Assembly: GCA_029858965.1 (NCBI GenBank)
Contig: JAOUDZ010000015.1
Coordinates: 1 to 64,000, forward strand
Length of the DNA: 64,000 bases
Source: Cyclobacteriaceae bacterium
Lineage (GTDB): Bacteria > Bacteroidota > Bacteroidia > Cytophagales > Cyclobacteriaceae
Direction: 5' to 3'
The notes beneath the pieces are model-generated. The model saw only the letters and a list, made by a program, of their open reading frames with translations, was not told where the DNA came from and made no database searches. Below, piece by piece: positions 57,095 to 64,000 of this stretch. Within the stretch, counting starts at the first letter, position 1. Every line of letters begins with the position of its first letter. The position numbers were made by a program, and so were the translations under genes.

Positions 57095-57673
57095 TCAGTT
57101 CTTTACAATCTTCTTGATTTCCTTTTGTCCGTACCAAATTCTTTTGTTGGTTTCAATATCCGTTAGAAAAAGCGTTGTTATATAATTTACAATACGCCTA
57201 TTGTTATTTGTATCAGTCTCCGAATTCATCTCACCAAAGAGCATAAGGTCCGCCCCTATTTCCTTGCCCCATTGAGAAGCTGTAGCCGGGTCCGCAAAAT
57301 CCTGTTGTTGTGAACGCTCCACCCTCAGCTTATCGCGGAACTCTTCAGCTTCAACAAGTTCAGCGATATTCGAGTTATAGATCGCCATTTCCAATTTCTT
57401 GATGTAATTATTGGCATCAATATGCTCGCTGGTTTTATTCAGGATCAAGCCAACAACGATTGCCGGTTTTTTCTCCCGTGCTTGTGCATATTCTTTATAC
57501 CTTTCCGAAGACAGGAGTTCATCAATCATTTTGTCAGCGACGAGTCGTGAATCAGAATCATTCCAACGCCCGCTAAGGTCAATTTGTGTATCAGGAGAAA
57601 TCCGAGTGACGCTACGGGTCTGACAAGAATAAAACAGAAGAACAGACAACAGCGTTGTTAAAAGCCTCGCCAT
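57095..57673 (-). CDS. LpoB-like penicillin-binding-protein activator lipoprotein
   Basis: 192 residues from ATG 57673; codons upstream in frame do not give a signal. Lipobox LLFYSC with Cys17. The family signature is DLSGRWNDSDSRLVADKMIDELL, KPAIVVGLILNKTSEHID, LRVERSQQQDFADPATASQWGKEIGADLMLFGEMN and DIETNKRIWYGQKEIKKIVKN. E. coli LpoB activates the peptidoglycan synthase PBP1b from the outer membrane. Here the gene is paired with a COG3014-type lipoprotein, and the activity has not been shown in Bacteroidota. Confidence 0.88.
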   Translation of the reverse strand: MARLLTTLLSVLLFYSCQTRSVTRISPDTQIDLSGRWNDSDSRLVADKMIDELLSSERYKEYAQAREKKPAIVVGLILNKTSEHIDANNYIKKLEMAIYNSNIAELVEAEEFRDKLRVERSQQQDFADPATASQWGKEIGADLMLFGEMNSETDTNNNRRIVNYITTLFLTDIETNKRIWYGQKEIKKIVKN

Positions 57674-57771
57674 AAGTAAACAATTATAATAGTCACAATT
57701 CAAAAATCCTGCCGAAAGATACACAAGAATATAAAGCCTAAGGATCAGCTATTTGCCCGCACGCTTGAACT

Positions 57772-58428
57772 TCAACTGATAGCTTTCAATTGGCGAATTA
57801 TTCCTTTGGGATCAGCTGCGCTAAATACAAGGTGACCGGCTACCAGTACATCTGCTCCTGCATCTACCAGCGCCCTGGCATTTTGAAGGGTTACGCCCCC
57901 ATCTATTTCAATTTTCGCGCTGGCATGTGATTGTGCTATGAGACTTTTTAACTGTGAAACTTTACGGTAGGTATTTTCGATAAATTTCTGACCTCCAAAT
58001 CCGGGATTTACCGACATAACGCAGACAACATCTATATCCTGTATGATATTTTCCAATGCAGAAACAGATGTATGCGGATTAATAGCAACACCCGCCTTGC
58101 ATCCCATCGCCTGAATCTGCTGGATATTTCGATGCAAATGTTGGCAAACTTCGATATGAACAGAGATGTTGTCTGCGCCAGCCTTCCGAAACGCTTCGAC
58201 ATGGCGCTCTGGATTGACGATCATGAGGTGAACGTCAAGTGGCTTCCTGGCATGTCTCCTGATAGCTTCGACTACAGGAATACCCATCGAAAAATTCGGT
58301 GCAAATACGCCATCCATAATATCTACATGAATCCAGTCAGCTTCGCTTTCGTTAATCATGTTCACCTCATGCGCCAGGTTGGCAAAGTCAGCAGCTAATA
58401 TGGATGGAGCAATGATGGGTGTTGACAT
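57772..58428 (-). CDS. rpe: Ribulose-phosphate 3-epimerase
   Basis: 218 residues, a TIM barrel. The motifs are PSILAADFANL, DWIHVDIMDGVFAPN, DVHLMIVNPERH, HIEVCQHLHRN, VMSVNPGFGGQKFI, EIDGGVTLQNA and GADVLVAGHLVFS. It interconverts ribulose-5-phosphate and xylulose-5-phosphate in the pentose phosphate pathway, linking to the transketolase genes elsewhere in the window. 81 bases separate it from the protease gene. Confidence 0.97.
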   Translation of the reverse strand: MSTPIIAPSILAADFANLAHEVNMINESEADWIHVDIMDGVFAPNFSMGIPVVEAIRRHARKPLDVHLMIVNPERHVEAFRKAGADNISVHIEVCQHLHRNIQQIQAMGCKAGVAINPHTSVSALENIIQDIDVVCVMSVNPGFGGQKFIENTYRKVSQLKSLIAQSHASAKIEIDGGVTLQNARALVDAGADVLVAGHLVFSAADPKGIIRQLKAIS

Positions 58429-58509
58429 GATTCCTGTATTCTGATGGCAAAAATAAGTCTAAAGTCTTATGTTTCAAGAAAAGTCATCCGATACGTTACA
58501 ACAGAAGCA

Positions 58510-60132
58510 TCAAACCTTAATCATTTTGTAAATGTATCGCTTTTCTCCCCACCAAATACGAAGGTAATACAGACCTGCCCGCACAGTAGAAAGGTTGACT
58601 GTAGCCGTGCGATTCAGCCACGAGAAATTCGCTTCCGCAGTATAGACAACCTGACCCTGAGACGACAACAGCTCAACACGGCACGATGTGATCTGATTTG
58701 GATCAAATGGGCGTATGGTAAAGGTGTCAGATAAGATCGGATTCGGATAAACTTCGAATACCTTTTCCTGGGGACGTTGTTCTAAATAATTCACGACAGC
58801 CCTGAAATCAGGGATCCCGTAACCCAGGAGATCGTCAGGGGCGTTAGCCTGTGATGCCGATTTTCGGATTGCTTCCATCAATTCTTTATTTGAAAGTCCA
58901 GGATAGCGTTGCCATAGGCCCGCAACCAGACTAGCGATCAACGGCGAGGAAACAGATGTACCGCTTACATTGCTGGTGGACCCATTGGGTGTAATTACGC
59001 TTGTATTAACACCCATTGCCGCGACGTCAGGCTTAATCCTGCCATCAGCAGATGGGCCTATCGAACTAGAACCTGCCCGTTGTCCCGCACTATTCACATT
59101 CGCTACTGCAAGAACATCCATTGCATCAGCAGGGGCCGTAATAATTTGCCATGCGACGTTTCCTTCATTCCCGGCGCTGCAAACCACAACAATACCGCGG
59201 TCAGCCGCCCACTGTGCTGCCTGAGAAACTACTGTGGTTTTTCCATCCATTGCCGATTTGGCGTAATTCATGGCTGCATCATCAAAGTCATAATAGCCCA
59301 GCGAGGAATTGATCACGTCAACACCTGCGCTATCCGCTCGTTCAGCCGCAAAAAGCCAATTATACTCTTCAATTCGATATTCTGTATTCACATCCTCTGT
59401 GACATAAAGTTGATAATTTGCTTTGTAGGCGCCGCCCGTGAAATCACCTTCCTGATATGCCGCGATAATGGAGAATACTTCAGTTCCGTGTTCATCATAC
59501 TGAAATATGTCCGGCGTATTGTAAACGAAATCTTTAGAGACCTCCAGGTCAATCCTATTTGTCGCAAAGATATCCTGAAATGGTGCCGTAGTGTTTACAC
59601 CCTGAAATCCACTATCGAAAATCCCTATGTAAATCGTTTCCCCTTTATACCCGGAGGCCTGCATTTCATCAAGTCCGATCAATTGCAATTGTGCCAATGT
59701 CTTGGCCGCTGACTTAGTCCCTTTAGTTTTCTGATTGCTTTTAAATCTTCCGCTACTCAGCAGCTTTTCATTTGGTGCAACAAACTCCACGCGTTCAACA
59801 AAGGGCAAATTCTCTATCGCTGCAACCAATGCCGCATCGCATTGAACCAGCACACCATTCATCCATCGGGTTGTGTAGAAAACTTCAGCACCTACTCCGG
59901 AAATACCCTGAACATAGGAAGCATTCACCGGAAAATCCTGATCCGTGATAAGAATGCCCTGCTGAATTCTCCGATCAATGGCCCGTTGGGAAAGAAATTC
60001 ATTGGGTAATGCTGTACTATAAATGGTACCAGTTTTATCCCTGAAAAAGACCATGTACCGGTTTACTTCCGCCATGGCAGCAGCGCCAACAAAAATAAGC
60101 AAGAAAGTAAGCCTCACACTACTCCAATCCAT
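58510..60132 (-). CDS. Subtilisin-like (S8) protease with T9SS type A sorting domain
   Basis: 540 residues. Signal peptide 1-21 (LLIFVGAAAMA). An I9-like propeptide extends to about residue 140. The catalytic triad is Asp173 in IGIFDSG, His215 in YDEHGTEVF and Ser393 in GTSVSSP, with oxyanion Asn322 in SAGNEG, so the enzyme is probably active. The C-terminal 80 residues form a T9SS type A sorting domain (VFEVYPNP, VELLSSQGQVVY, AGLYYLRIWWG), which directs export through the outer membrane and anchoring or release. The gene overlaps the following lipoprotein gene by 14 bases. No T9SS core gene is in this window. Confidence 0.95.
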   Translation of the reverse strand: MDWSSVRLTFLLIFVGAAAMAEVNRYMVFFRDKTGTIYSTALPNEFLSQRAIDRRIQQGILITDQDFPVNASYVQGISGVGAEVFYTTRWMNGVLVQCDAALVAAIENLPFVERVEFVAPNEKLLSSGRFKSNQKTKGTKSAAKTLAQLQLIGLDEMQASGYKGETIYIGIFDSGFQGVNTTAPFQDIFATNRIDLEVSKDFVYNTPDIFQYDEHGTEVFSIIAAYQEGDFTGGAYKANYQLYVTEDVNTEYRIEEYNWLFAAERADSAGVDVINSSLGYYDFDDAAMNYAKSAMDGKTTVVSQAAQWAADRGIVVVCSAGNEGNVAWQIITAPADAMDVLAVANVNSAGQRAGSSSIGPSADGRIKPDVAAMGVNTSVITPNGSTSNVSGTSVSSPLIASLVAGLWQRYPGLSNKELMEAIRKSASQANAPDDLLGYGIPDFRAVVNYLEQRPQEKVFEVYPNPILSDTFTIRPFDPNQITSCRVELLSSQGQVVYTAEANFSWLNRTATVNLSTVRAGLYYLRIWWGEKRYIYKMIKV

Positions 60133-60817
60133 ACGCTTTGATAGCCTGTTTATAGATCACCCCACTTTCAACCTTCTGTTCTCCAATACATCCTTTCACA
60201 GTCGAAGTACAGTAGCTCAGCTGTGTCGTTTCTTTGTAAATTAGTCCGACATGCTTGGCGTATATTTCCTGACGCTGATCAAGGAACACAATATAATCCT
60301 CGTTATCACTTTGCTGCACGACAATGCAATCAGGAAATGATTCTTCATTTATTGTGTATGGCTTGTCAATTTCCGTCAGTGTGTATTCATCTTTGTCGTA
60401 GGTATTGTAAATATTCCCGTTCCAAACGGTACCAGGAAATAACGGAAGCTTTATCTTGAGATAGGAAATGTTTTCTTCTTTCATTATCGCCTCCCGACTA
60501 TTTATGCGCGCTGACCAGGTATCCAGATAAGTCCATTCTGTTTCCCCGGCATTTCTTTGGCTGCGATAAATAACATATTCAACATCACCATCGACAGTAG
60601 GAAAAGAATCTGCTACCAGTGTTTTCAATTCATATGCCAATGTTTCCGAAATCTCCAATTGGTATCGGATTTCGCTGATGTCATAAATCTGGAAAAAGTT
60701 CTTCTGCAATGGAAAATAATCCCTCCCGGTTTCGGAAAGGTTTGGTTCGTTGGAAGAATCACATGAAACTGCCGCTATTGCGATGATACCAAAAAAGTAC
60801 TTCAATAAATGCTTCAC
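60119..60817 (-). CDS. Lipoprotein of unknown function, coupled with the protease
   Basis: 232 residues from GTG 60817. Lipobox IAAVSC with Cys19 (a signal of 19 residues). No known domain is recognised. The composition shows beta-rich segments (ETEWTYLDTWSARI, LPLFPGTVWNGNIYN) and two internal Cys near residue 205 and 212 (YCTSTVKGC), which could form a disulphide. The 14-base overlap of its 3' end with the protease start suggests the two are translated together. It may be a partner or substrate on the cell surface. Confidence 0.75.
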   Translation of the reverse strand: MKHLLKYFFGIIAIAAVSCDSSNEPNLSETGRDYFPLQKNFFQIYDISEIRYQLEISETLAYELKTLVADSFPTVDGDVEYVIYRSQRNAGETEWTYLDTWSARINSREAIMKEENISYLKIKLPLFPGTVWNGNIYNTYDKDEYTLTEIDKPYTINEESFPDCIVVQQSDNEDYIVFLDQRQEIYAKHVGLIYKETTQLSYCTSTVKGCIGEQKVESGVIYKQAIKAYGLE

Positions 60818-60898
60818 CGAATAATTGGTTTTTCCCTATCCAGAACTGAACTTTGAACGTAATTCGCACAAAGTTATTTTTTCTTTACCACTAAAACT

Positions 60899-61453
60899 AT
60901 GCCTTTAAGAACGGTAGTGAAAGTTGGAAGCGTCACAAACCTTAGTGATGCTCGGTATTGTGCTGGAATGGGCGTCGATATGCTGGGATTTAACGTTCAG
61001 AAAGGGCAGGAAAATTATGTTCCGCCAAAGCAATTCCAGGAAATACGTGGATGGGTTACAGGACCACTGGTGGTTGCTGAGGTGTATGGCATCAAACGTC
61101 AGGATGAGCTAAACGACATCCTGGAGAACTATAAGCCGGACTACTTAGAGATGGGCCTGGCGGAATTCAGCCTTTTCGCGTCATTTCCCCTTCCCATAAT
61201 TCTTTTCATTGCGGAAAATGAATCTGTACCGGATTCGCACGTAATGCCGGCCTATTTACTTTCTGAAGTGGCGCGCAATACGCCTGACACTTACCCGTTG
61301 CTGCTCGCGATAAAATCCGAGCATGATCTGGACCTTGCGTTGGATAATCCTCACATTGAAGGTATAGCTATGAAGGGGAGTAATGAGTTACGGCCGGGTC
61401 TTAAAGATTATGCAGTGCTTGCGGAAATTCTTGAGCGCCTGGAAGTAGACTAG
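60899..61453 (+). CDS. TrpF-like TIM-barrel protein with the catalytic Cys lost
   Basis: 184 residues, below the usual 205 for TrpF. The N-terminal pattern VVKVGSVTNLSDARYCAGMG matches TrpF (VKICGIT-x-x-x-DA), but the catalytic Cys is Gly and the next Gly is Ser. VDMLGFN is retained. The C-terminal half is divergent and the phosphate-binding loop is not clear (IEGIAMKGSNELRPGLKDY). TrpF isomerises phosphoribosylanthranilate in tryptophan biosynthesis; lacking the Cys this protein probably does something else. There are no other trp genes nearby. It is convergent with the nitrilase. Confidence 0.75.
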   Translation: MPLRTVVKVGSVTNLSDARYCAGMGVDMLGFNVQKGQENYVPPKQFQEIRGWVTGPLVVAEVYGIKRQDELNDILENYKPDYLEMGLAEFSLFASFPLPIILFIAENESVPDSHVMPAYLLSEVARNTPDTYPLLLAIKSEHDLDLALDNPHIEGIAMKGSNELRPGLKDYAVLAEILERLEVD

Positions 61454-61500
61454 GTTATTGAAATACTTTTTTTTACGTTCCTGCTATAAGAATATTGGCG

Positions 61501-62442
61501 TTATCGCCAGATCACCTTTTGTTCTGATTTGTGATATTGGCCGATGATGTCAGCATACAATTCGGGCCGGCGTGCATTTATATAACGATAGCCGCCTGCC
61601 TGCGTAAGTTTTTCAGGGCTAATGACTGCGCTAGCGATATCATCTCCCAATGTTCTGCATTCAGACAGAATATCACCAAAGGGATCAATGACCATCGCAC
61701 ATCCGTTCTTTAATTGATTGTCATCCATGCCAATGGGGTTTGAGAAGACAACATAGATGCCGTTATCGTAAGCCCTGGATGGAAGCCATTTCATGAGCCA
61801 ATCACGTCCTTTCATGCCATCAAATTCCAACCGCAGCGATGTAGGATCTATTTCCCGATTCTCCCATAGTCGGGGGTCTACAAAACCTGCACCAGGTCTT
61901 GTAGATGGCGTGCACATGGTAACATGTGGCATGAAAATAATATCTGCGCCCAGCAACCTGGTAGCCCTCACGTTCTCAACGATATTATTGTCGTAGCAAA
62001 TTAAGATGCCACACTTCCAACCGTAAAGTTCGAATACACAATATTCATTACCCGGGGTAAGAAATGGATTAATAAAGGGGTGCAATTTTCTGAATTTAGC
62101 AACCAATCCGCCTTTGTCCACACAGACATAAGCCTTGAACAAGTTGCCCTCTGCATCCTTCTCAAATAATCCTGCGCATATCGCGATGTCGTTGTTTCTG
62201 GCAATATCTATTAGCCGCAAGGTGCTTGGACCATCCGGGATGGACTCAGCCAACAGCAGCATTTGCGCTTGAGAAAGATTTCGCGCAAAGGTGTATCCGG
62301 TCACTGAACACTCATGAAAGGCAATAACTTTCGATCCTTCATCTGCTGCCTTTCGCGATAGCCGATCGATTACCGCTAGATTATACGCCTTGTCTCCACT
62401 GGCGTTTTCAAATTGTGCTGTTGAGATTTTTAATTGCTCCAT
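61501..62442 (-). CDS. Nitrilase/carbon-nitrogen hydrolase family enzyme
   Basis: 313 residues from ATG 62442; ATG 62448 two codons upstream is the alternative. The catalytic triad is visible: Glu in FHECSVTGY (about 43), Lys in FRKLHPFINP (about 120) and Cys in GILICYDNNIVENVR (about 152). The fold belongs to the branch of C-N hydrolases that act on amides and carbamyl compounds, often close to N-carbamoyl-D-amino-acid hydrolases or biotinidase-like enzymes; the substrate is uncertain. The small gene at 62475 lies 32 bases upstream and could share a transcript. Confidence 0.9.
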   Translation of the reverse strand: MEQLKISTAQFENASGDKAYNLAVIDRLSRKAADEGSKVIAFHECSVTGYTFARNLSQAQMLLLAESIPDGPSTLRLIDIARNNDIAICAGLFEKDAEGNLFKAYVCVDKGGLVAKFRKLHPFINPFLTPGNEYCVFELYGWKCGILICYDNNIVENVRATRLLGADIIFMPHVTMCTPSTRPGAGFVDPRLWENREIDPTSLRLEFDGMKGRDWLMKWLPSRAYDNGIYVVFSNPIGMDDNQLKNGCAMVIDPFGDILSECRTLGDDIASAVISPEKLTQAGGYRYINARRPELYADIIGQYHKSEQKVIWR

Positions 62443-62474
62443 ATGCATCAAAATGGTTTGGGATAATAAAAGGC

Positions 62475-62681
62475 TTACTTCCTCTTTTTAGCCTTCTTCA
62501 TGGCCGCGAGCTGTTTGTCTAACTTTTCCAGTCTTTGTTCCAATTGGATCAGCTTCTTAATAATGATGATATGGGTGTGTCGCGCATCGATACCGACAAC
62601 ACTTTCAGTGCTTGAGATATAATCACTAATCGGACTATAATCGGGATCTTCCTTGCTGATCAAGCGTTTTTTAATATTCAT
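62475..62681 (-). CDS. Small coiled-coil protein
   Basis: 68 residues, no signal peptide. The C-terminal part is a coiled coil (LIQLEQRLEKLDKQLAAMKK) and a Lys-rich end KAKKRK. The frame is directly upstream of the nitrilase gene. Codon composition and the complete start and stop favour a real gene, but the length makes it a moderate call. No family is recognised. Confidence 0.45.
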   Translation of the reverse strand: MNIKKRLISKEDPDYSPISDYISSTESVVGIDARHTHIIIIKKLIQLEQRLEKLDKQLAAMKKAKKRK

Positions 62682-62861
62682 GGAATAGCTGGCTGTTGTG
62701 GGAACAAAAGTAACCGCTTTAAATCAAAACATTGAACAATAATCCCCAGAGATATACTGGAAATGGTTGAATTGAGACTTGAAAATAGGTTAATGAGGTG
62801 CTGGACTGGCATGTCGTAAACACATCGGGCGGGTCACGCCACTGCGCGCATATAGCATAAA

Positions 62862-63215
62862 TCAGGTGTCCTTCGTAACCTGGGGTACATAATTCTGCTG
62901 CCACATCTTTTTCCATTTTTTCCGCTGCCTGGGGTAAAATGTCTCCCAGATTTCCTCGCTGCGCTGTAACAAACTTTGCGCCGCTCTTACCTGTACCTTC
63001 TGACGATTGGGTTCTTCATGAATCGTGTACAGTCGTTCATAGTATTCGATGTTAATCTCCTTAATTTTTTGACGCTGTGAAGCGTCAAGTTTCAATTGAT
63101 CTTTCCAGAATAAAGGATCGAATACCACAATACTCTCAGCGGATTGATTACCCTGGCCGTACACTATCGCAGCCGATAGCAGAAAAAATACAAGGCAATA
63201 GAATCTAAGGTTCAT
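62862..63215 (-). CDS. Small secreted protein, Spy/CpxP-like
   Basis: 117 residues with a signal peptide (FYCLVFFLLSAAIVYGQ). Then helical segments KDQLKLDASQRQKIKEINIEYYE and LLQRSEEIWETFYPRQRKKWKK. The L-x-L-D-x-x-Q pattern followed by a second helix pair with W-x-x-x-x-x-R-x-K-x-W resembles the LTXXQ/Spy-CpxP periplasmic chaperones. No gene with a sensor for envelope stress is next to it. It is a single gene with gaps on both sides. Confidence 0.7.
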   Translation of the reverse strand: MNLRFYCLVFFLLSAAIVYGQGNQSAESIVVFDPLFWKDQLKLDASQRQKIKEINIEYYERLYTIHEEPNRQKVQVRAAQSLLQRSEEIWETFYPRQRKKWKKMWQQNYVPQVTKDT

Positions 63216-63428
63216 TAAAAAAGTCTTTTGTTATTTCGGCGCAAAGGTAATCATTACAGTTAAAATAACGATTGTCGATTTAGGATATTATTCAGCAGAC
63301 GTACAATAGGTGGGACGAGGCTAAAGATTCTGTTACGCGCATCCAATGCAAACGTTTGATAAGGGCACAAATATTATATTGGTGAATACACAAATGCCAC
63401 AAAAGATCATGAAGTTTTACAAAGGGCC

Positions 63429-64000
63429 TTATGAGGGCCAGTAAAGTGCGATCTTTTTTCGGAGGAAGGTCACACTGCGTTCAAGTTGTTCCATTCCTTC
63501 CACGCCATCCTCAATACTGATCCAGCCGTCGAAACCCACGCTGCTAAGCTCATTAAAAATAGCGTCATAGTCGTTCAGGCCTTTTCCGATTTCTCCGTGG
63601 CTGAGCCGCTTCGCGTAGCCGGTAGCGCCGCCCTCTTCACGACGCAGGTCTTCCAAATTACCTTCCAGCAGGAACCGGTCACTAGCGTGCATGGTAACCA
63701 CCCTGCGGGATACACGTCGAAGCAACTCCAAGGGATCTTCACCTGCCAGGTAGGTGTTGCTTGGATCATAATTCACACCAAAGCACGGATGCTGGATACT
63801 ATCCACCAGTTTGCAGAAAACATCCATTTTCTGTGCGAATTCGGGATACTCCCAAAAATCATCTTTGTAATGGTTTTCAATAATCAATGTAATATTCCGT
63901 TCCTGTGCATATGGCAGGCATGTCTCGATGCATTCAGCTGCAAGTTTCACTCCTTCATCAATGGAAAGTTCAGGCCTTCTTTGCCCTGACAAAACACGGC
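63429..64000 (-). CDS. Sugar-phosphate isomerase/epimerase (TIM barrel), 5' part beyond window
   Basis: The open frame continues past the right edge: in-frame codons before the TTG at 63992 read R-V-L-S-G, so the N-terminus is outside the window. The visible C-terminal part has LIIENHYKDDFWEYPEF (metal-binding Glu), CFGVNYDPSNTYLAGEDP (Asp), VVTMHASDRFLL (His) and WISIEDGVEGMEQL (Glu), the usual metal ligands of this family. It belongs to the xylose-isomerase-like TIM barrels (AP endonuclease family 2); substrates include inosose and hydroxypyruvate, so the reaction cannot be named. The gene ends 213 bases before the Spy-like gene. Confidence 0.88.
   Translation of the reverse strand, partial: RVLSGQRRPELSIDEGVKLAAECIETCLPYAQERNITLIIENHYKDDFWEYPEFAQKMDVFCKLVDSIQHPCFGVNYDPSNTYLAGEDPLELLRRVSRRVVTMHASDRFLLEGNLEDLRREEGGATGYAKRLSHGEIGKGLNDYDAIFNELSSVGFDGWISIEDGVEGMEQLERSVTFLRKKIALYWPS

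Noticed and set aside
59080-59712. Plus-strand frame of 210 codons opposite the S8 protease
   Set aside because: Antisense to the catalytic domain. Cys/Ile-rich composition and lack of any motif mark it as a shadow.
63486-63989. Plus-strand frame of 167 codons opposite the sugar-phosphate isomerase
   Set aside because: The minus-strand frame has all metal ligands of its family; this one has none.
1-64000. tRNA, rRNA, CRISPR arrays, insertion sequences and prophage genes
   Set aside because: None was found on either strand. No transposase, integrase or phage gene and no array of short spaced repeats was seen; tRNA-type sequences were not noticed in the gaps. A tRNA-specific search could still find a missed one.

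Overview
The window looks like a chromosomal segment of a Bacteroidota bacterium, most likely a gliding-type Cytophagales relative. The signs are a subtilisin-like protease ending in a type A type-IX-secretion (T9SS) sorting domain, SprB-type repeats, an Ig-like repeat surface protein, DUF5686/CarboxypepD_reg and PorT-like outer-membrane proteins, many short lipoprotein signals, a split transketolase, the thrS-infC-rpmI-rplT order, and little evidence of Shine-Dalgarno sequences. No rRNA, tRNA, CRISPR array, insertion sequence or prophage is visible. The genus cannot be fixed from this sequence alone.

Layout. (1) 1-7484, all minus strand: an STAND NTPase with a WD40 domain, an outer-membrane barrel protein and a lipoprotein overlap end to end, followed after 80 bases by a giant Ig-repeat surface protein that runs off the left edge. 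(2) 7607-10910: the translation operon thrS-infC-rpmI-rplT with a promoter match and a terminator; infC appears to start at an AUC codon. (3) 10997-18743: a DUF5686 outer-membrane protein, a SanA-like protein, a TrmH-type methyltransferase, and an operon etfB-etfA-bifunctional nuclease-nucleoside transporter. (4) 18930-28882: housekeeping and envelope genes, including dnaB, an Mpl-type ligase, a DnaQ-type exonuclease, M48 and M23 peptidases, a FAH-family enzyme and Bcp, plus a lipoprotein that joins SprB repeats to a haem-binding motif. (5) 29008-32634: the two transketolase subunits with a von Willebrand A gene between them. (6) 32901-40365: a cold-shock protein and two two-component pairs, TPR kinase/LuxR regulator and PAS kinase/REC-Crp fusion. 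(7) 40602-50057: a surface-polysaccharide region with an initiating sugar-phosphate transferase, L-2-hydroxyglutarate oxidase, a four-gene nucleotide-sugar cluster and a Wzc-type tyrosine kinase. (8) 50610-64000: a TPR protein and gyrA, a barrel protein without a canonical start codon, a COG3014/LpoB-like pair, rpe, the T9SS protease with a lipoprotein, a TrpF-like protein that has lost its catalytic cysteine, a nitrilase, two small proteins and a partial sugar-phosphate isomerase.

The best candidate for an undescribed system is the first block. A membrane-anchored STAND ATPase, with its predicted WD40 propeller outside the inner membrane, is translationally linked to an outer-membrane barrel protein and a lipoprotein and sits directly upstream of a large repetitive surface protein. 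That layout would suit an envelope-spanning sensor or assembly machine, but this is inference from gene order and domains. Other points worth checking are the unusual infC start, the REC-Crp fusion next to a kinase with a changed H-box, and the CDP-sugar cluster with a SAF-domain oxidoreductase.
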